A stretch of 64,000 bases of DNA from NCBI GenBank assembly GCA_934255485.1, contig CAKQOG010000007.1, positions 1 to 64,000 on the forward strand, in the 5' to 3' direction. Of the stretch, positions 37,008-46,861 are shown piece after piece (position 1 is the stretch's first letter; the number at the start of each line of letters is the position of its first letter). Made by a program: the position numbers and the translations under genes. The DNA is from an uncultured Prevotellamassilia sp. GTDB taxonomy: Bacteria > Bacteroidota > Bacteroidia > Bacteroidales > Bacteroidaceae. The notes beneath the pieces were generated by a model, which did no database searches, was not told the origin of the DNA, and was given only the letters and a program-made list of their open reading frames with translations.

Positions 37008-37622
37008 ATGAAACTAAAAGCATTGATGGTAGGTGCATTGCTCGCTATGGGCACACTTACAGCCTCAGCACAAAGCGCAGGCGAGTTTCGTTTTGGTGTA
37101 ACTGGTGGCATGAATGTTACAAACATCACAGACCTTGGTTTGGATAGCAAGATTGGCTTTAATGCTGGTTTCCGCGGCGAATATAACTTCTCTAAGAACT
37201 TCTACATGAACGCTGGATTACTTTGGAGTATGAAAGGCGCAAAAGGTGATGGAGAAGTATCTGGTATTGAAGTTAAATATACTGACAACCCTTCGTACCT
37301 TGAAATTCCTATTGCCTTTGGCGGTCGCTACATTATTGACAAGGGGTTAAGTATCTTTGCTGAAACAGGTCCTTACTTTGCAGTAGGTGTATGTGGAAAG
37401 GAAAAGGCAAAATACGAGGCATTAGGTCGCAGCAAAACCGAAAAAGCCGACTTCTTTGGTGACGATGGTGCAGATCGCTTTGATGCTGGATGGGGGTTAC
37501 GCGCTGGTGTTGAAGTAAACAAATTCCAAATTCATCTTGGCTACGAACATGGCTTTGTTAATATGGCTGACGACGCTTGCAAAAACTGGAACTTCAACGT
37601 AGGTCTCACCTATATGTTCTAA
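37008..37622 (+). CDS. Outer membrane beta-barrel protein (porin-like/PorT family)
   Basis: 204 residues with a signal peptide (MKLKALMVGALLAMGTLTASAQ). The mature part alternates hydrophobic and polar residues in about eight strands, with GVTGGMNVTNI near the start, FAETGPYFAVGV in the middle and a final aromatic strand ending in F. This fits the OMP_b-brl family of small Bacteroidetes barrels. Function (channel or structural) is unknown. Single gene with a consensus promoter. Confidence 0.88.
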   Translation: MKLKALMVGALLAMGTLTASAQSAGEFRFGVTGGMNVTNITDLGLDSKIGFNAGFRGEYNFSKNFYMNAGLLWSMKGAKGDGEVSGIEVKYTDNPSYLEIPIAFGGRYIIDKGLSIFAETGPYFAVGVCGKEKAKYEALGRSKTEKADFFGDDGADRFDAGWGLRAGVEVNKFQIHLGYEHGFVNMADDACKNWNFNVGLTYMF

Positions 37623-37762
37623 CCACAAAGAAACATTTCAACATGATATAAGAGAGGTATGTTCGCTATTGAACATACCTCTCTATTTATTCAATATTTC
37701 TCTCACTCATCCGCATTAAATTATAAAAACAAGAGCATTCTGAAATATTTTTCGTCAAACGC

Positions 37763-37793
37763 TTTGCCATTACAATATTAATGTCTATCTTTG
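37763..37793 (+). promoter_or_regulatory. Promoter of tRNA-Leu
   Basis: TTTG (37763-37766), exactly 19 bases, TATCTTTG (37786-37793). Confidence 0.85.
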
Positions 37794-37828
37794 CACCGCT
37801 TAAGTCCTAAAAGACTACGAAATAAGCA

Positions 37829-37910
37829 GCCCAGATGGCGGAATCGGTAGACGCGCTGGTCTCAAACACCAGTGGGGCAACCCGTGCCGGTTCGACCCCG
37901 GCTCTGGGTA
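37829..37910 (+). tRNA. tRNA-Leu (CAA)
   Basis: Acceptor GCCCAGA/TCTGGGT (first pair G-T), anticodon stem CTGGT/ACCAG with loop CTCAAAC giving CAA, a long variable arm as expected for Leu, and T-loop TTCGACC. CCA is not encoded. Confidence 0.95.
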
Positions 37911-37917
37911 CGAAGAA

Positions 37918-37953
37918 GGCTTGATAATTCACAGATTATCAAGCCTTTATTTA
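37918..37953 (+). terminator. Terminator of tRNA-Leu
   Basis: Stem GGCTTGATAAT / ATTATCAAGCC followed by TTTATTTA. Confidence 0.85.
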
Positions 37954-38046
37954 TTATTAGGTAGCTAAAGGGTAGAAAAAAGTATCACTATCCCAATATA
38001 TTATGTACTTACTTTCATCATTTTGTAACATTTTGTTTAAATAGTC

Positions 38047-38077
38047 TTGTCTTTTTTATCATTTATATTTACCTTTG
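38047..38077 (+). promoter_or_regulatory. Promoter of the VTC/DUF4956 operon
   Basis: TTGT at 38047-38050, 19 bases, TACCTTTG at 38070-38077. The leader is about 110 bases. Confidence 0.75.
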
Positions 38078-38192
38078 TGCATTCGTCAATCAATAAAACA
38101 CAATACGCAAGGCATCGTGTATAGCATACATGTTTCTACAAAATAAAGCTACACACCATACATAAACGAAATGCTTGAAAAGGGTAAATGTG

Positions 38193-38978
38193 ATGGATAA
38201 CATTATTCAAAATTTTGATAGTATTTCACTCGCTGAGATGAGTGCTATAAGACTTATGAATAGAAGCGACAGCAAGTTTGTTACCACCAAAGACAAACTT
38301 GAGTTGCTACTTAAAATGGCATACTCTGAATATCGCATTCAAGAGATTGAAGGCAAACGCAATATGCGCTACTACACCGTGTACTTTGACACTGCCGACC
38401 ATACTTTCTACAATTGGCACCACAATGGACATGCAGGTAGACAAAAAGTGAGATTGCGTAGCTATGTAGACACTTCAGATAGTTTTCTCGAAGTAAAAAC
38501 AAAGAATAATCACAACCGAACAAGCAAAAGACGTGTAGCTGTTTCGGCATCTACCGACGAACTTAAAGCCATGAGTCTTGTGGGTAATTCGGAATTCTTG
38601 CATAACCAAGTTACCACTACCTCTGCCCCATTGAGCCAGAAACTCGAAAACCGCTTTCACCGCATAACACTTGTAAATCGCATGAAGACGGAAAGGCTCA
38701 CCATTGATATGGACTTGCAATTTCATAACCTTGAGACTGACCGAACATTTGCTTTTCAAAACTTAGTTATTATCGAACTAAAACGTGATGGCTTGCAACC
38801 ATCACCTATCCTCTCAATATTGCGGCAACTGCATATTAAGCCTTCTGGCTTTAGCAAATATTGTATCGGATCTGTTCTTACAAACTCACATTTGCGTAGC
38901 AATCGTTTAAAGAAACGTGTAAGAAGAATGCTTCGTTTTGAAGGAAAGCCATGCATTATTAACCTTTTTTCTTTGTAA
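38193..38978 (+). CDS. VTC-domain (polyphosphate polymerase-like) protein
   Basis: The ATG at 38193 gives 261 residues; a TTG 18 bases upstream is less likely. The protein matches the VTC domain, a TTM tunnel fold. NRSDSKF (residues 23-29), KVRLRSY (about 85-91) and FLEVKTK (about 98-104) supply the basic and acidic lining that binds triphosphate and metal. In yeast Vtc4 this domain makes polyphosphate from ATP. In bacteria the domain often pairs with DUF4956 membrane proteins, and the product has not been shown. There is no membrane segment, so it is probably cytoplasmic at the inner face of the DUF4956 partner. First gene of a four-gene operon. Confidence 0.85.
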   Translation: MDNIIQNFDSISLAEMSAIRLMNRSDSKFVTTKDKLELLLKMAYSEYRIQEIEGKRNMRYYTVYFDTADHTFYNWHHNGHAGRQKVRLRSYVDTSDSFLEVKTKNNHNRTSKRRVAVSASTDELKAMSLVGNSEFLHNQVTTTSAPLSQKLENRFHRITLVNRMKTERLTIDMDLQFHNLETDRTFAFQNLVIIELKRDGLQPSPILSILRQLHIKPSGFSKYCIGSVLTNSHLRSNRLKKRVRRMLRFEGKPCIINLFSL

Positions 38979-39054
38979 ACAATCAAGAACATAAGAATCT
39001 ATCTCCTACCCTCGCCCACAAACACTCATATTTAACAAAAACTAAAAATCCCCT

Positions 39055-39720
39055 ATGGCAGACATCATGCTTTTAAGCACACAATTTTTCAACTTTGAGG
39101 CAATATTGGGTATCTTGTCTCACTTTCTGTTCAGCACATTTGCAGTTTGGCTAATTGTACGTTTTCTTTATTATCCTAAAAGTCGCAACCGCGATTATTA
39201 CTTCACCTTTATGCTCATTGCTGTGAGTGTATTCTTTCTTATTTATCTTTTAGGAGGTGTTAGGATAAAAGTTGGGTTTGCACTGGGATTGTTCGCTATA
39301 TTCGGCATCATACGTTATCGAACAGAGTCGATGCCCGTGCGCGAAATGACTTATCTGTTTGTCATCATAGCCATGCAGGTTGTCAATGCACTATCAGACA
39401 CGCTTTCAGCCTCTGAGGTTGTATTGGTTAATGCCTTGTTTGTAATAGCAGTATGGGTGTTTGAACGCACTAAGATGAACGATGCTATGTGCGAAAAGCT
39501 TGTGCAATACGATCGCATAGACTTAATAAAACCCGATTGTCGCGAACAACTTATTGCCGACTTAAAAGAGCGTACTGGGCTTGACATAAAGAGAGTAGAA
39601 GTAGGTGGCATAGACTTTCTGCGCGATATGGCTGTGTTAAAGATTTATTATCCAAAGATTGGAAGCAACACCGTGAACGACAAACTGAAACTGAGAAACG
39701 AAGATATGAGCAAGCTTTAA
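39055..39720 (+). CDS. DUF4956 inner-membrane protein
   Basis: 221 residues with about four membrane helices in the first 140 residues (for example FLFSTFAVWLIVRFL, FTFMLIAVSVFFLIYLLGG, YLFVIIAMQVV). Between helices is the conserved RYRTESMPVREMTYLF. The C-terminal 75 residues are soluble and alpha/beta-like. DUF4956 proteins are regularly encoded next to VTC-domain proteins, and this pair probably works together in making or moving a phosphate polymer. That role is inference. It lies 76 bases after the VTC gene and 28 bases before the DUF2490 gene. Confidence 0.85.
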   Translation: MADIMLLSTQFFNFEAILGILSHFLFSTFAVWLIVRFLYYPKSRNRDYYFTFMLIAVSVFFLIYLLGGVRIKVGFALGLFAIFGIIRYRTESMPVREMTYLFVIIAMQVVNALSDTLSASEVVLVNALFVIAVWVFERTKMNDAMCEKLVQYDRIDLIKPDCREQLIADLKERTGLDIKRVEVGGIDFLRDMAVLKIYYPKIGSNTVNDKLKLRNEDMSKL

Positions 39721-39748
39721 TTTTGCTACATGATTAAAAATATTTTCT

Positions 39749-40492
39749 ATGAATATTAGGCATTTTATCACATGCTGCATGCTCTTGTTAATATCTGCAG
39801 AAGGGATGCAAGCTCAATCTGACTTTGGAATGAATGTTTCGGTCGGTGCAGAAAAGAAATTGCCCAAACGCTTTAGTTTAGGACTTGAAGCTGAACTCCG
39901 CACACGCGACAACACCTCCACCATAGACCGCATAGACATAGGTGCAGACCTTTCATGGAAGTTCTTGCCTTTTATGAAAGCTGCTATTGGATACGAGTGG
40001 CTTTACGACCAACGTCCCACCTCGCTAACCTATCACAACGATGGCTCGCCCAATAAAATAACGCTTTCGTATTGGCAACCCCGTCACCGTCTGCATGCCG
40101 ACTTACAAGGCATTTTAAAAGCAGGACGCTGGAACTTGTCGCTGCGCGAACGCTACCAATACACACACCGCCCCATTTCGCACAACCGCAAATACGATAC
40201 CGACACAGATGTGTGGAGCAACGTTAAGAGCAAGGACTACCATGTGTTTCGTACACGTTTGAACGTTAGCTACAACATTCGTCATTGCAAGTTTAGTCCA
40301 TTTGCTAATGCTGAATTATTTAACAGCAATCAAGGAATAGAAAAGACTCGTTACACCATCGGCACAGTTTATAACCTAAACAAGAAAAGTGCTTTTGAAC
40401 TGTATTATCGCTTTCAAAAGGTGTATGGCGAAGATGATGAAAACGATGAGAATATGCACATTATCGGTGTGAGCTACAACCTAAAGTTTTAA
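39749..40492 (+). CDS. DUF2490 outer-membrane beta-barrel protein
   Basis: 247 residues with a signal peptide (MNIRHFITCCMLLLISAEGMQAQ). The mature protein has about twelve alternating strands, LSLRERYQYTHRP in the middle and a terminal GVSYNLKF with the usual final aromatic residue. It matches DUF2490, a family of Bacteroidetes outer-membrane barrels of unknown function. Its place between the DUF4956 gene and a lipoprotein gene suggests an envelope-spanning assembly. It ends 12 bases before the next ATG. Confidence 0.85.
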   Translation: MNIRHFITCCMLLLISAEGMQAQSDFGMNVSVGAEKKLPKRFSLGLEAELRTRDNTSTIDRIDIGADLSWKFLPFMKAAIGYEWLYDQRPTSLTYHNDGSPNKITLSYWQPRHRLHADLQGILKAGRWNLSLRERYQYTHRPISHNRKYDTDTDVWSNVKSKDYHVFRTRLNVSYNIRHCKFSPFANAELFNSNQGIEKTRYTIGTVYNLNKKSAFELYYRFQKVYGEDDENDENMHIIGVSYNLKF

Positions 40493-40504
40493 TAAAGGCA
40501 AGAT

Positions 40505-42247
40505 ATGAAACAATTATATATTACCTTGGCTATTGTACTATGTGCATTCATAAGCTGCGAGAACGACCATTTAGAGAATTATGTTGATACTAATCAGCCC
40601 GAAAACATTGCGGTGCCTAATATAGGCGAACTCTCTACGTTCAATGTAGCCATAGACACTTCAAGCCTTGCAGAAACAGAGATTATACCTTCAGCAAACG
40701 AAGATTATATAGAAAACAATACGTTCAGCCATGCTATAAACATACACTTTGATGGCTCAAGTGTGAGCATATTAGGTCAATACGCAGGTGTGAGCATAAC
40801 CTCGCAAGGAGCAAAGGTCGAAGTGCATTCAACGGCTAAAAAAGTGCAATTCAATCTATCGGGAAATAGCAATAATGGTTCTTTTAAAATATATAGTGAA
40901 AAGAAGTTTGCACTATCGCTCAACGGCATCAACATAAACAATCCTACAGGAGCAGCCATAAACATCCAGAGCAAAAAAAGAGCCTATATTGTGCTCAAAG
41001 ATGGCACAACCAACACACTATCTGATGGCACAACATATACCGACAACGTTGCAGGAGAGGACATGAAATCTACCATCTTTAGCGAAGGTAAGATGCTCTT
41101 TAGTGGCAAGGGTAAACTCCGCATTTATGGTAATGCTAAAGCTGGCATAAGCTCTGACGACTACATCATGTTCCGTCCATTCACCAACATCTACGTAAAA
41201 GCCACTGCAGGCAATGCCATTCGTGGTAAAGAAGGAATTTACGTATATGGTGGAGTTGTCAATGCCGAAACATCGGCTACGGCAGCGAAGGCTTTCACCA
41301 CCCAAGGCGACATCAATATATCTGGTGGCCGAATTGTAGCACTTACATCGGGCGAAGGACAATATGATAGTGAGGCGAACGATATAAGTGCTGCCACATG
41401 CATAAAAGCTGATGGTAGCATAGATATTGCAGGAGGCATCGTTATGTGTAAAAGCACAGGCAATGGCGGAAAAGGCATAACTACAAAGAAACGTCTACAC
41501 ATATCGGCAGGACAAGTAAAGGTGATTATCGAAGGAACAAAACACCATTACAACCAACTCGAATCAACCCCTAAAGGCATACGTAGCGATAGTGCCACAA
41601 TCATTGATGGTGGCGACATCATGGTGCGTGCCGCCCAAGGCCAAGACGCTATAGGCATCGAAAGCAGAGCCACACTCGCTCTGAATGCAGGCAAAATGCA
41701 AAGCCTCAGCAACGACGAGGCTATTCAATCAGATAGTACACTCTGCATAACAAATGGGCAACTCTTTGCCTATAGTCTTAACAATGATGCTATAGAGGCA
41801 AAGGGAGCTATCAGCATAAGTGGTGGTTGTGCCGTAGGCATTGGTTCTACACACAACTATGGTTTCCGTTCATCTATTGATAGCTTAAGCATAAGCGGAG
41901 GAACTGTCTTTGGACTAGGCAGGAGGTCTACGCTACCCTCTTCGTCAGACATCGTACAGCCAAGCATGCTCATAGCTGGGATAGGCATCAAACAAGGGCA
42001 CGCAGCGGCTTTGTTGTCGCCTTCGGGACAATGTATATTCTCGTACCTTGCCCCACGGGATCACAACAACTGCGTAGCACTCATTTCCTCGCCACGACTC
42101 TCGGCAAATGGTAACTATATTTATTCAAGCCAAGCACAAGTACAAGGCGGAACAAACTTTAATGGTTTCTCACTTGATGCACAAGTCTCTATTGACTCGC
42201 AAGTTCGCAACATTTACAAGAACACAGCACTTACTATAAGCAAATAA
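40505..42247 (+). CDS. Cthe_2159-like beta-helix carbohydrate-binding lipoprotein
   Basis: 580 residues starting with a lipoprotein signal (MKQLYITLAIVLCAFISC, lipidated Cys18). The body has many short turns of the type GxINISGGRI and GSIDIAGGIV, the parallel beta-helix pattern of the Cthe_2159 domain, which in Clostridium thermocellum binds Ca2+ and acidic polygalacturonan. It probably faces outward from a membrane. Cthe_2159 proteins often occur with VTC, DUF4956 and CotH kinase genes. CotH is not present here. The operon terminates right after it (42270-42320). Confidence 0.85.
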   Translation: MKQLYITLAIVLCAFISCENDHLENYVDTNQPENIAVPNIGELSTFNVAIDTSSLAETEIIPSANEDYIENNTFSHAINIHFDGSSVSILGQYAGVSITSQGAKVEVHSTAKKVQFNLSGNSNNGSFKIYSEKKFALSLNGININNPTGAAINIQSKKRAYIVLKDGTTNTLSDGTTYTDNVAGEDMKSTIFSEGKMLFSGKGKLRIYGNAKAGISSDDYIMFRPFTNIYVKATAGNAIRGKEGIYVYGGVVNAETSATAAKAFTTQGDINISGGRIVALTSGEGQYDSEANDISAATCIKADGSIDIAGGIVMCKSTGNGGKGITTKKRLHISAGQVKVIIEGTKHHYNQLESTPKGIRSDSATIIDGGDIMVRAAQGQDAIGIESRATLALNAGKMQSLSNDEAIQSDSTLCITNGQLFAYSLNNDAIEAKGAISISGGCAVGIGSTHNYGFRSSIDSLSISGGTVFGLGRRSTLPSSSDIVQPSMLIAGIGIKQGHAAALLSPSGQCIFSYLAPRDHNNCVALISSPRLSANGNYIYSSQAQVQGGTNFNGFSLDAQVSIDSQVRNIYKNTALTISK

Positions 42248-42269
42248 GGCTCTACCTGTTTACTACCTA

Positions 42270-42320
42270 ATCGGCAATGCATATTCTCTGTTTCTTGAAT
42301 AATATGCATTGCCGATTTTG
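42270..42320 (+). terminator. Terminator of the VTC operon
   Basis: 16-bp perfect stem ATCGGCAATGCATATT / AATATGCATTGCCGAT with a following TTTTG. Confidence 0.85.
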
Positions 42321-42382
42321 CATAAACAATAGTCATAAGCCATTTTATCAACCTTTGTCCCGAATAGAGTTATAAAAATACT

Positions 42383-42390
42383 TATCTTTG
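42383..42390 (+). promoter_or_regulatory. -7 box for the GH2 gene
   Basis: TATCTTTG, 126 bases before the ATG at 42516. The -33 box is unclear. Confidence 0.55.
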
Positions 42391-42515
42391 CAAATCAAGT
42401 TAAAGAGATAGTTTGTTGTGTATTATCATTCAGACTATGTAAGTATATCTTTTATTTTGAGAGAAACAAAAGGTTCAAGGCAAAAACATCTAAAAAACAA
42501 AACCCTTTTACAATT

Positions 42516-45500
42516 ATGCGTAAAACAACCATGACCCTATTAGCAGCCATGCTATCTGCCCCTATGTGGGCACAAGTAACGCCGCTCGGAGGGTTTTACT
42601 ATGGACATATGCCCGCTCCTACAGGCTGGGAATGGCAGTGTCCCGACTCGTTGTCTTATAACAAGCAACAGCCCCATGCTTGGTTCTTCTCGTTTCAGAA
42701 CGTAGAACAGGCACGCAAAGTGTTGCCTGAGAATAGTTCGTTATGGCAAAGTCTTAACGGACAATGGAGTTTTCATTGGGCAAAGAACCCAGACGAACGT
42801 CCTAAAAACTTTTACGAGCCAACGTTTGATGTAACAAGTTGGGACAAGATACCTGTGCCCATGAGTTGGAACTTAGCAGGAGCACAAGCTGACGGCACAT
42901 TTAAGTATGGTGAGCCACTTTATTCAAACCAACGTGTTATCTTCCAACACCAAGTAAAGGTAGACGATTGGAAAGGTGGCGTGATGCGCACTCCGCAAAA
43001 GAACTGGATGACCTATAAGAACCGCAATGAAGTAGGTTCGTATCGTCGCACATTTACAATCCCTACCAATTGGAAAGGCAAAGAAATTTATATCAACTTT
43101 GATGGTGTAGATTCGTTTTTCTATCTCTACATCAACGGCAAGTATGTAGGTTTCTCAAAGAACTCACGCAACCTTGCACAGTTCGACATTACCCCCTATC
43201 TTAACGAAAAAGGTGAGAACATCGTAGCTGTAGAGGTATACCGCAATTCGGATGGTTCATTCCTTGAGAGCCAAGATATGTTTCGTTTGCCAGGCATATT
43301 CCGCAACGTGGCTCTCACTGCTAAACCACAAGTACAAGTACGCGACATCAAGGCGATACCAACTTATGCCGAAGGCGGTGCCAAAGCTTCATTGCAAATT
43401 AGCGCAGAGGTAAACAACCTTACTAAAAAAGCTGCAAAGGGTTATAGCATAGCCTATACCCTTTATGAGAACAAGCTCTACTCTGACGAGAACACACTTG
43501 TTAAGGGAGCTGAAGCCACCGTTAGCGTAAGCCAAGTTAACAAGGGAGCAGAACTCACAGTGCCCGTAACGCTCACTGCCGACAACAAAGTAAAGCCTTG
43601 GAGTGCAGAAGCCCCCCATTGTTACACCTTAGTAGGCGAACTCAAGAACAAGAAGGGCGAAGTGGTAGAAACCTTCTCAACTATTGTAGGTTTCAGAACA
43701 ATTGAGATTAAAGACACACCAGCCAACGAGGATGAGTTTGGATTGGCAGGTCGCTATTACTATCTCAACGATAAACCTATTAAGCTTAAAGGTGTAAACC
43801 GCCACGAAAACAACCCCGCTACTGGACACTACATCAGCCACGAACAGATGCAAAAAGAAGTGTTCTTGATGAAGCGCGCCAACATCAATCATGTGCGCAA
43901 CTCTCACTATAGCGACGACCCATATTGGTACTACCTTTGCGATCGTTACGGCATTTACCTTGAAGACGAATGTAACCTCGAAAGCCACGAATACTACTAT
44001 GGCAAGGAGAGTCTTTCGCACGTAGCCAAGTTTAAGAACGCTCACGTAGCACGCAATATGGAGATGGTGCACGCTACAGTTAATCACCCCTCGGTAGTGA
44101 TATGGAGTTTGGGTAACGAAGCTGGTCCTGGCGACAATTTCAAGGCTGCATATGCTGCAATCAAGGCTTACGACACAAGCCGTCCTGTACAATATGAACG
44201 CAATAACGACATTGTGGATATAGGCTCTAACCAATATCCCTCTATTGCTTGGGTACAAGGAGCCGTTAAGGGTAATTACAACATGAAGTACCCTTATCAC
44301 ATATCAGAATATGCTCACTCAATGGGTAATGCCATAGGCAACCTCATTGATTACTGGAACGCTATTGAGAGCACCAACTTCTTTATGGGCGGTGCCATTT
44401 GGGATTGGGTAGACCAAGCTGTATACGGCACAGACCCCAAAACAGGTAAGAAGTTCTGGGGCTATGGTGGCGACTTTGGCATGGACAATAAACCTAACGA
44501 TGGTATGTTCTGCATGAATGGTGTGATGCGTCCTGACCTTACGCCTAAGGCACAATACTATGAAGTAAAGAAGGTTTATCAAAACGTTGGCGTAAAGGCT
44601 ATAGACCTTACTCAAGGTCGCATCGAAATCTTTAATAAGAACTACTTTGAACCACTCAAGGGTTACCAAATCGTATGGTCGCTCTACAAAGACGGACAGT
44701 GCATCGAGGCCAACAAGCCACTTATGGGTGCAAAGAACATTCTTGGTCCGCGCGAACGCCAAGAGTATGTATTGCCCTACAACTATGCATCACTCGACCC
44801 CAAGAGTGAATACTTTGTAAAAGTACAGTTCTTGCAAGGCAAAGATATGCCATGGGCTGAAAAGGGCTATGTGCAAATGGAAGAGCAACTCCGTGTGAAA
44901 GGTGCTACCATTAAAGCCGAAACCCTAAAGGCACAAGCTAAGAAGGTTGGCACTATCACTGCCAACACATCGAATGCTGCACACTATACACTTAGTGGTA
45001 AAAACTTCAGTGCTACATTTGATAATGCCACAGGTGCTATCTACTCACTCTCGTACAATGGTCAAACCATTATTGAGAATGGTAATGGTCCTAAGTTAGA
45101 TGCGTTCCGCGCACCAACCGACAACGATGCTGGTATTGGTTTCCACAATGCATGGTTCAAAGAAGGACTTTACAACCTCAAGCACCACGTAGTAGGCAAG
45201 CCAAGCATTGGTAAGAAAGCCGATGGTTCATATCAGATAAGCTACCTCGTAGAAAGTCAAGGTGAATATGGTTGCCAACAAGTTTATTCAGACCGTGATC
45301 GTGACCCCGAAAGTGCATACACCTTTGAAAAGGGTAAGCGCAAACTTGGTGCTGATGACTTTAAGTTCACTACCAACCAAGTGTATACCATATACCCTGA
45401 TGGGTCTATCGAGTTGCAAAGTGCCATTTCTGCTAACCGCAGCAATGTAGTATTGCCACGTGTAGGCTATGTAATGAAAATGCCTAAGACATTTAGCAAC

Positions 45501-46583
45501 TTTGCATACTATGGTCGTGGTCCTGTGAACAATTATGCCGATCGTAAAACAGGACAGTTCATCGAACTATACCAAGGTGATGTTGCCAACCAAGGCATTA
45601 TGTTGCCCAAACCACAAAGCATGGGCAACCGCGAAGAAGTACGTTGGTGTGCTGTTACCACTCCCGAGGGCAACGGAGCTGCTTTCATTGCCGATAGTGT
45701 AATGTCGGTTTCAGCACTTCCTTGGAGTCAGCAGCAACTCACCGTTGCAGCTCACCCTCACCAGTTACCTGCTTCGGATGGTACTTACCTTCATCTCGAT
45801 GCCAAAGTTACGGGTCTTGGTGGTGCAAGCTGCGGACAAGGTGGACCATTTGCTGAAGATCAAGCCACAAGCACAAACTACAACTTTGGCTTTGCAATCC
45901 GCCCTGTACAAGGTAATAATGCAACCGAGCAAGCTAAAGCAACCCTCTCTGGCGAACAACCCATCAGCATTGAGCACTCACGTGTTGGACGCGTAACCCT
46001 CTCTACTCCTGCTAAGGGACGTACCATCATGTACGCACTCAACGATGCAAAGAAAGGCAACGTCTACACCAAACCTATCAATCTGCGTGCAGGCGGCAAG
46101 ATAACAACTTGGTACAAAGACAACCCATCGGTAAAAACCTCTATGAGTTTCGCTAAGATTGAGAGTGTGCCCTTGCAAGTTGTGTTTGCTTCATCACAAG
46201 AACCTGGTAGTGGCAATGCCACCAACCTTGTAGACGGCGACCCCGCTACAATTTGGCATACCATGTACTCTATTACATTGGCTAAATATCCACATTGGAT
46301 TGACTTTGATGCTGGTGAGCCCAAACTGATGAAGGGCTTTACACTGTTGCCACGCCAAAGCGGAACCAATGGTTGGGTAAAAGACTACGAAATCTACGTA
46401 AGTCAAGACGGTAAACAATGGGGCGAGCCTATCTGCAAAGGTAGTTTCGAGGCTAATGCATCGCTCAAGAAGGTAATGTTCAGCAAGCCTGTCAAGGCGC
46501 GTTACATCCGTTTCCGCGCACTTAATGAGCAAAACGGACAAGACTATGCTTCGGGTGCAGAGTTTACACTGATTGCCGAATAA
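42516..46583 (+). CDS. Secreted GH2 beta-galactosidase with C-terminal discoidin-like domain
   Basis: 1355 residues; signal peptide at 1-19 (ending APMWA). The LacZ-like order is visible: sugar-binding jelly roll, Ig-like domain, TIM barrel, Ig-like domain and the large beta-sandwich. Acid/base E535 is in SLGNEAGPGD and the nucleophile E598 in HISEYAHSMGN. The final 140 residues (about 1215-1355: ATNLVDGDPATIWHT ... KARYIRFRALNE) form an F5/8-type carbohydrate-binding module. It hydrolyses terminal beta-galactose, probably from host glycans or dietary galactans, in the periplasm or at the surface. No transporter is nearby. A terminator follows and it is transcribed alone. Confidence 0.93.
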   Translation: MRKTTMTLLAAMLSAPMWAQVTPLGGFYYGHMPAPTGWEWQCPDSLSYNKQQPHAWFFSFQNVEQARKVLPENSSLWQSLNGQWSFHWAKNPDERPKNFYEPTFDVTSWDKIPVPMSWNLAGAQADGTFKYGEPLYSNQRVIFQHQVKVDDWKGGVMRTPQKNWMTYKNRNEVGSYRRTFTIPTNWKGKEIYINFDGVDSFFYLYINGKYVGFSKNSRNLAQFDITPYLNEKGENIVAVEVYRNSDGSFLESQDMFRLPGIFRNVALTAKPQVQVRDIKAIPTYAEGGAKASLQISAEVNNLTKKAAKGYSIAYTLYENKLYSDENTLVKGAEATVSVSQVNKGAELTVPVTLTADNKVKPWSAEAPHCYTLVGELKNKKGEVVETFSTIVGFRTIEIKDTPANEDEFGLAGRYYYLNDKPIKLKGVNRHENNPATGHYISHEQMQKEVFLMKRANINHVRNSHYSDDPYWYYLCDRYGIYLEDECNLESHEYYYGKESLSHVAKFKNAHVARNMEMVHATVNHPSVVIWSLGNEAGPGDNFKAAYAAIKAYDTSRPVQYERNNDIVDIGSNQYPSIAWVQGAVKGNYNMKYPYHISEYAHSMGNAIGNLIDYWNAIESTNFFMGGAIWDWVDQAVYGTDPKTGKKFWGYGGDFGMDNKPNDGMFCMNGVMRPDLTPKAQYYEVKKVYQNVGVKAIDLTQGRIEIFNKNYFEPLKGYQIVWSLYKDGQCIEANKPLMGAKNILGPRERQEYVLPYNYASLDPKSEYFVKVQFLQGKDMPWAEKGYVQMEEQLRVKGATIKAETLKAQAKKVGTITANTSNAAHYTLSGKNFSATFDNATGAIYSLSYNGQTIIENGNGPKLDAFRAPTDNDAGIGFHNAWFKEGLYNLKHHVVGKPSIGKKADGSYQISYLVESQGEYGCQQVYSDRDRDPESAYTFEKGKRKLGADDFKFTTNQVYTIYPDGSIELQSAISANRSNVVLPRVGYVMKMPKTFSNFAYYGRGPVNNYADRKTGQFIELYQGDVANQGIMLPKPQSMGNREEVRWCAVTTPEGNGAAFIADSVMSVSALPWSQQQLTVAAHPHQLPASDGTYLHLDAKVTGLGGASCGQGGPFAEDQATSTNYNFGFAIRPVQGNNATEQAKATLSGEQPISIEHSRVGRVTLSTPAKGRTIMYALNDAKKGNVYTKPINLRAGGKITTWYKDNPSVKTSMSFAKIESVPLQVVFASSQEPGSGNATNLVDGDPATIWHTMYSITLAKYPHWIDFDAGEPKLMKGFTLLPRQSGTNGWVKDYEIYVSQDGKQWGEPICKGSFEANASLKKVMFSKPVKARYIRFRALNEQNGQDYASGAEFTLIAE

Positions 46584-46629
46584 TTTGTAACTTTTGATTT
46601 AGAGAGACACATCTCTATCTAACTCTCTT

Positions 46630-46678
46630 AAGTGTTGTTCTAAAGCATGCCATCATGCTTTAGGGCAGCACTTTTTGC
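46630..46678 (+). terminator. Terminator of the GH2 gene
   Basis: Stem AAGTG...CTAAAGCATG / CATGCTTTAG...CAGCACTT, followed by TTTTTGC. Confidence 0.8.
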
Positions 46679-46810
46679 ATTTATGCCTATTGCTCTGACT
46701 AAATTCAATATTATGAGTAACACAAGCAGACGCATCTGGCATAAGGCCTAACACATTGTAACACAGCAACAAAATATACACATTGCGCCCATTATCTATC
46801 AAAAAATCAC

Positions 46811-46818
46811 TAACTTTG
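46811..46818 (+). promoter_or_regulatory. -7 box for the DEAD-box helicase gene
   Basis: TAACTTTG, 44 bases before the TTG start at 46862. The -33 box is weak. Confidence 0.6.
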
Positions 46819-46861
46819 CACACTATTTATACGTTGATTACACATTTATTAAGCATATATT

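Noticed and set aside
38175..38192. TTG start for the VTC gene
   Set aside because: A better ATG follows at 38193 and the extra residues are not family-like.
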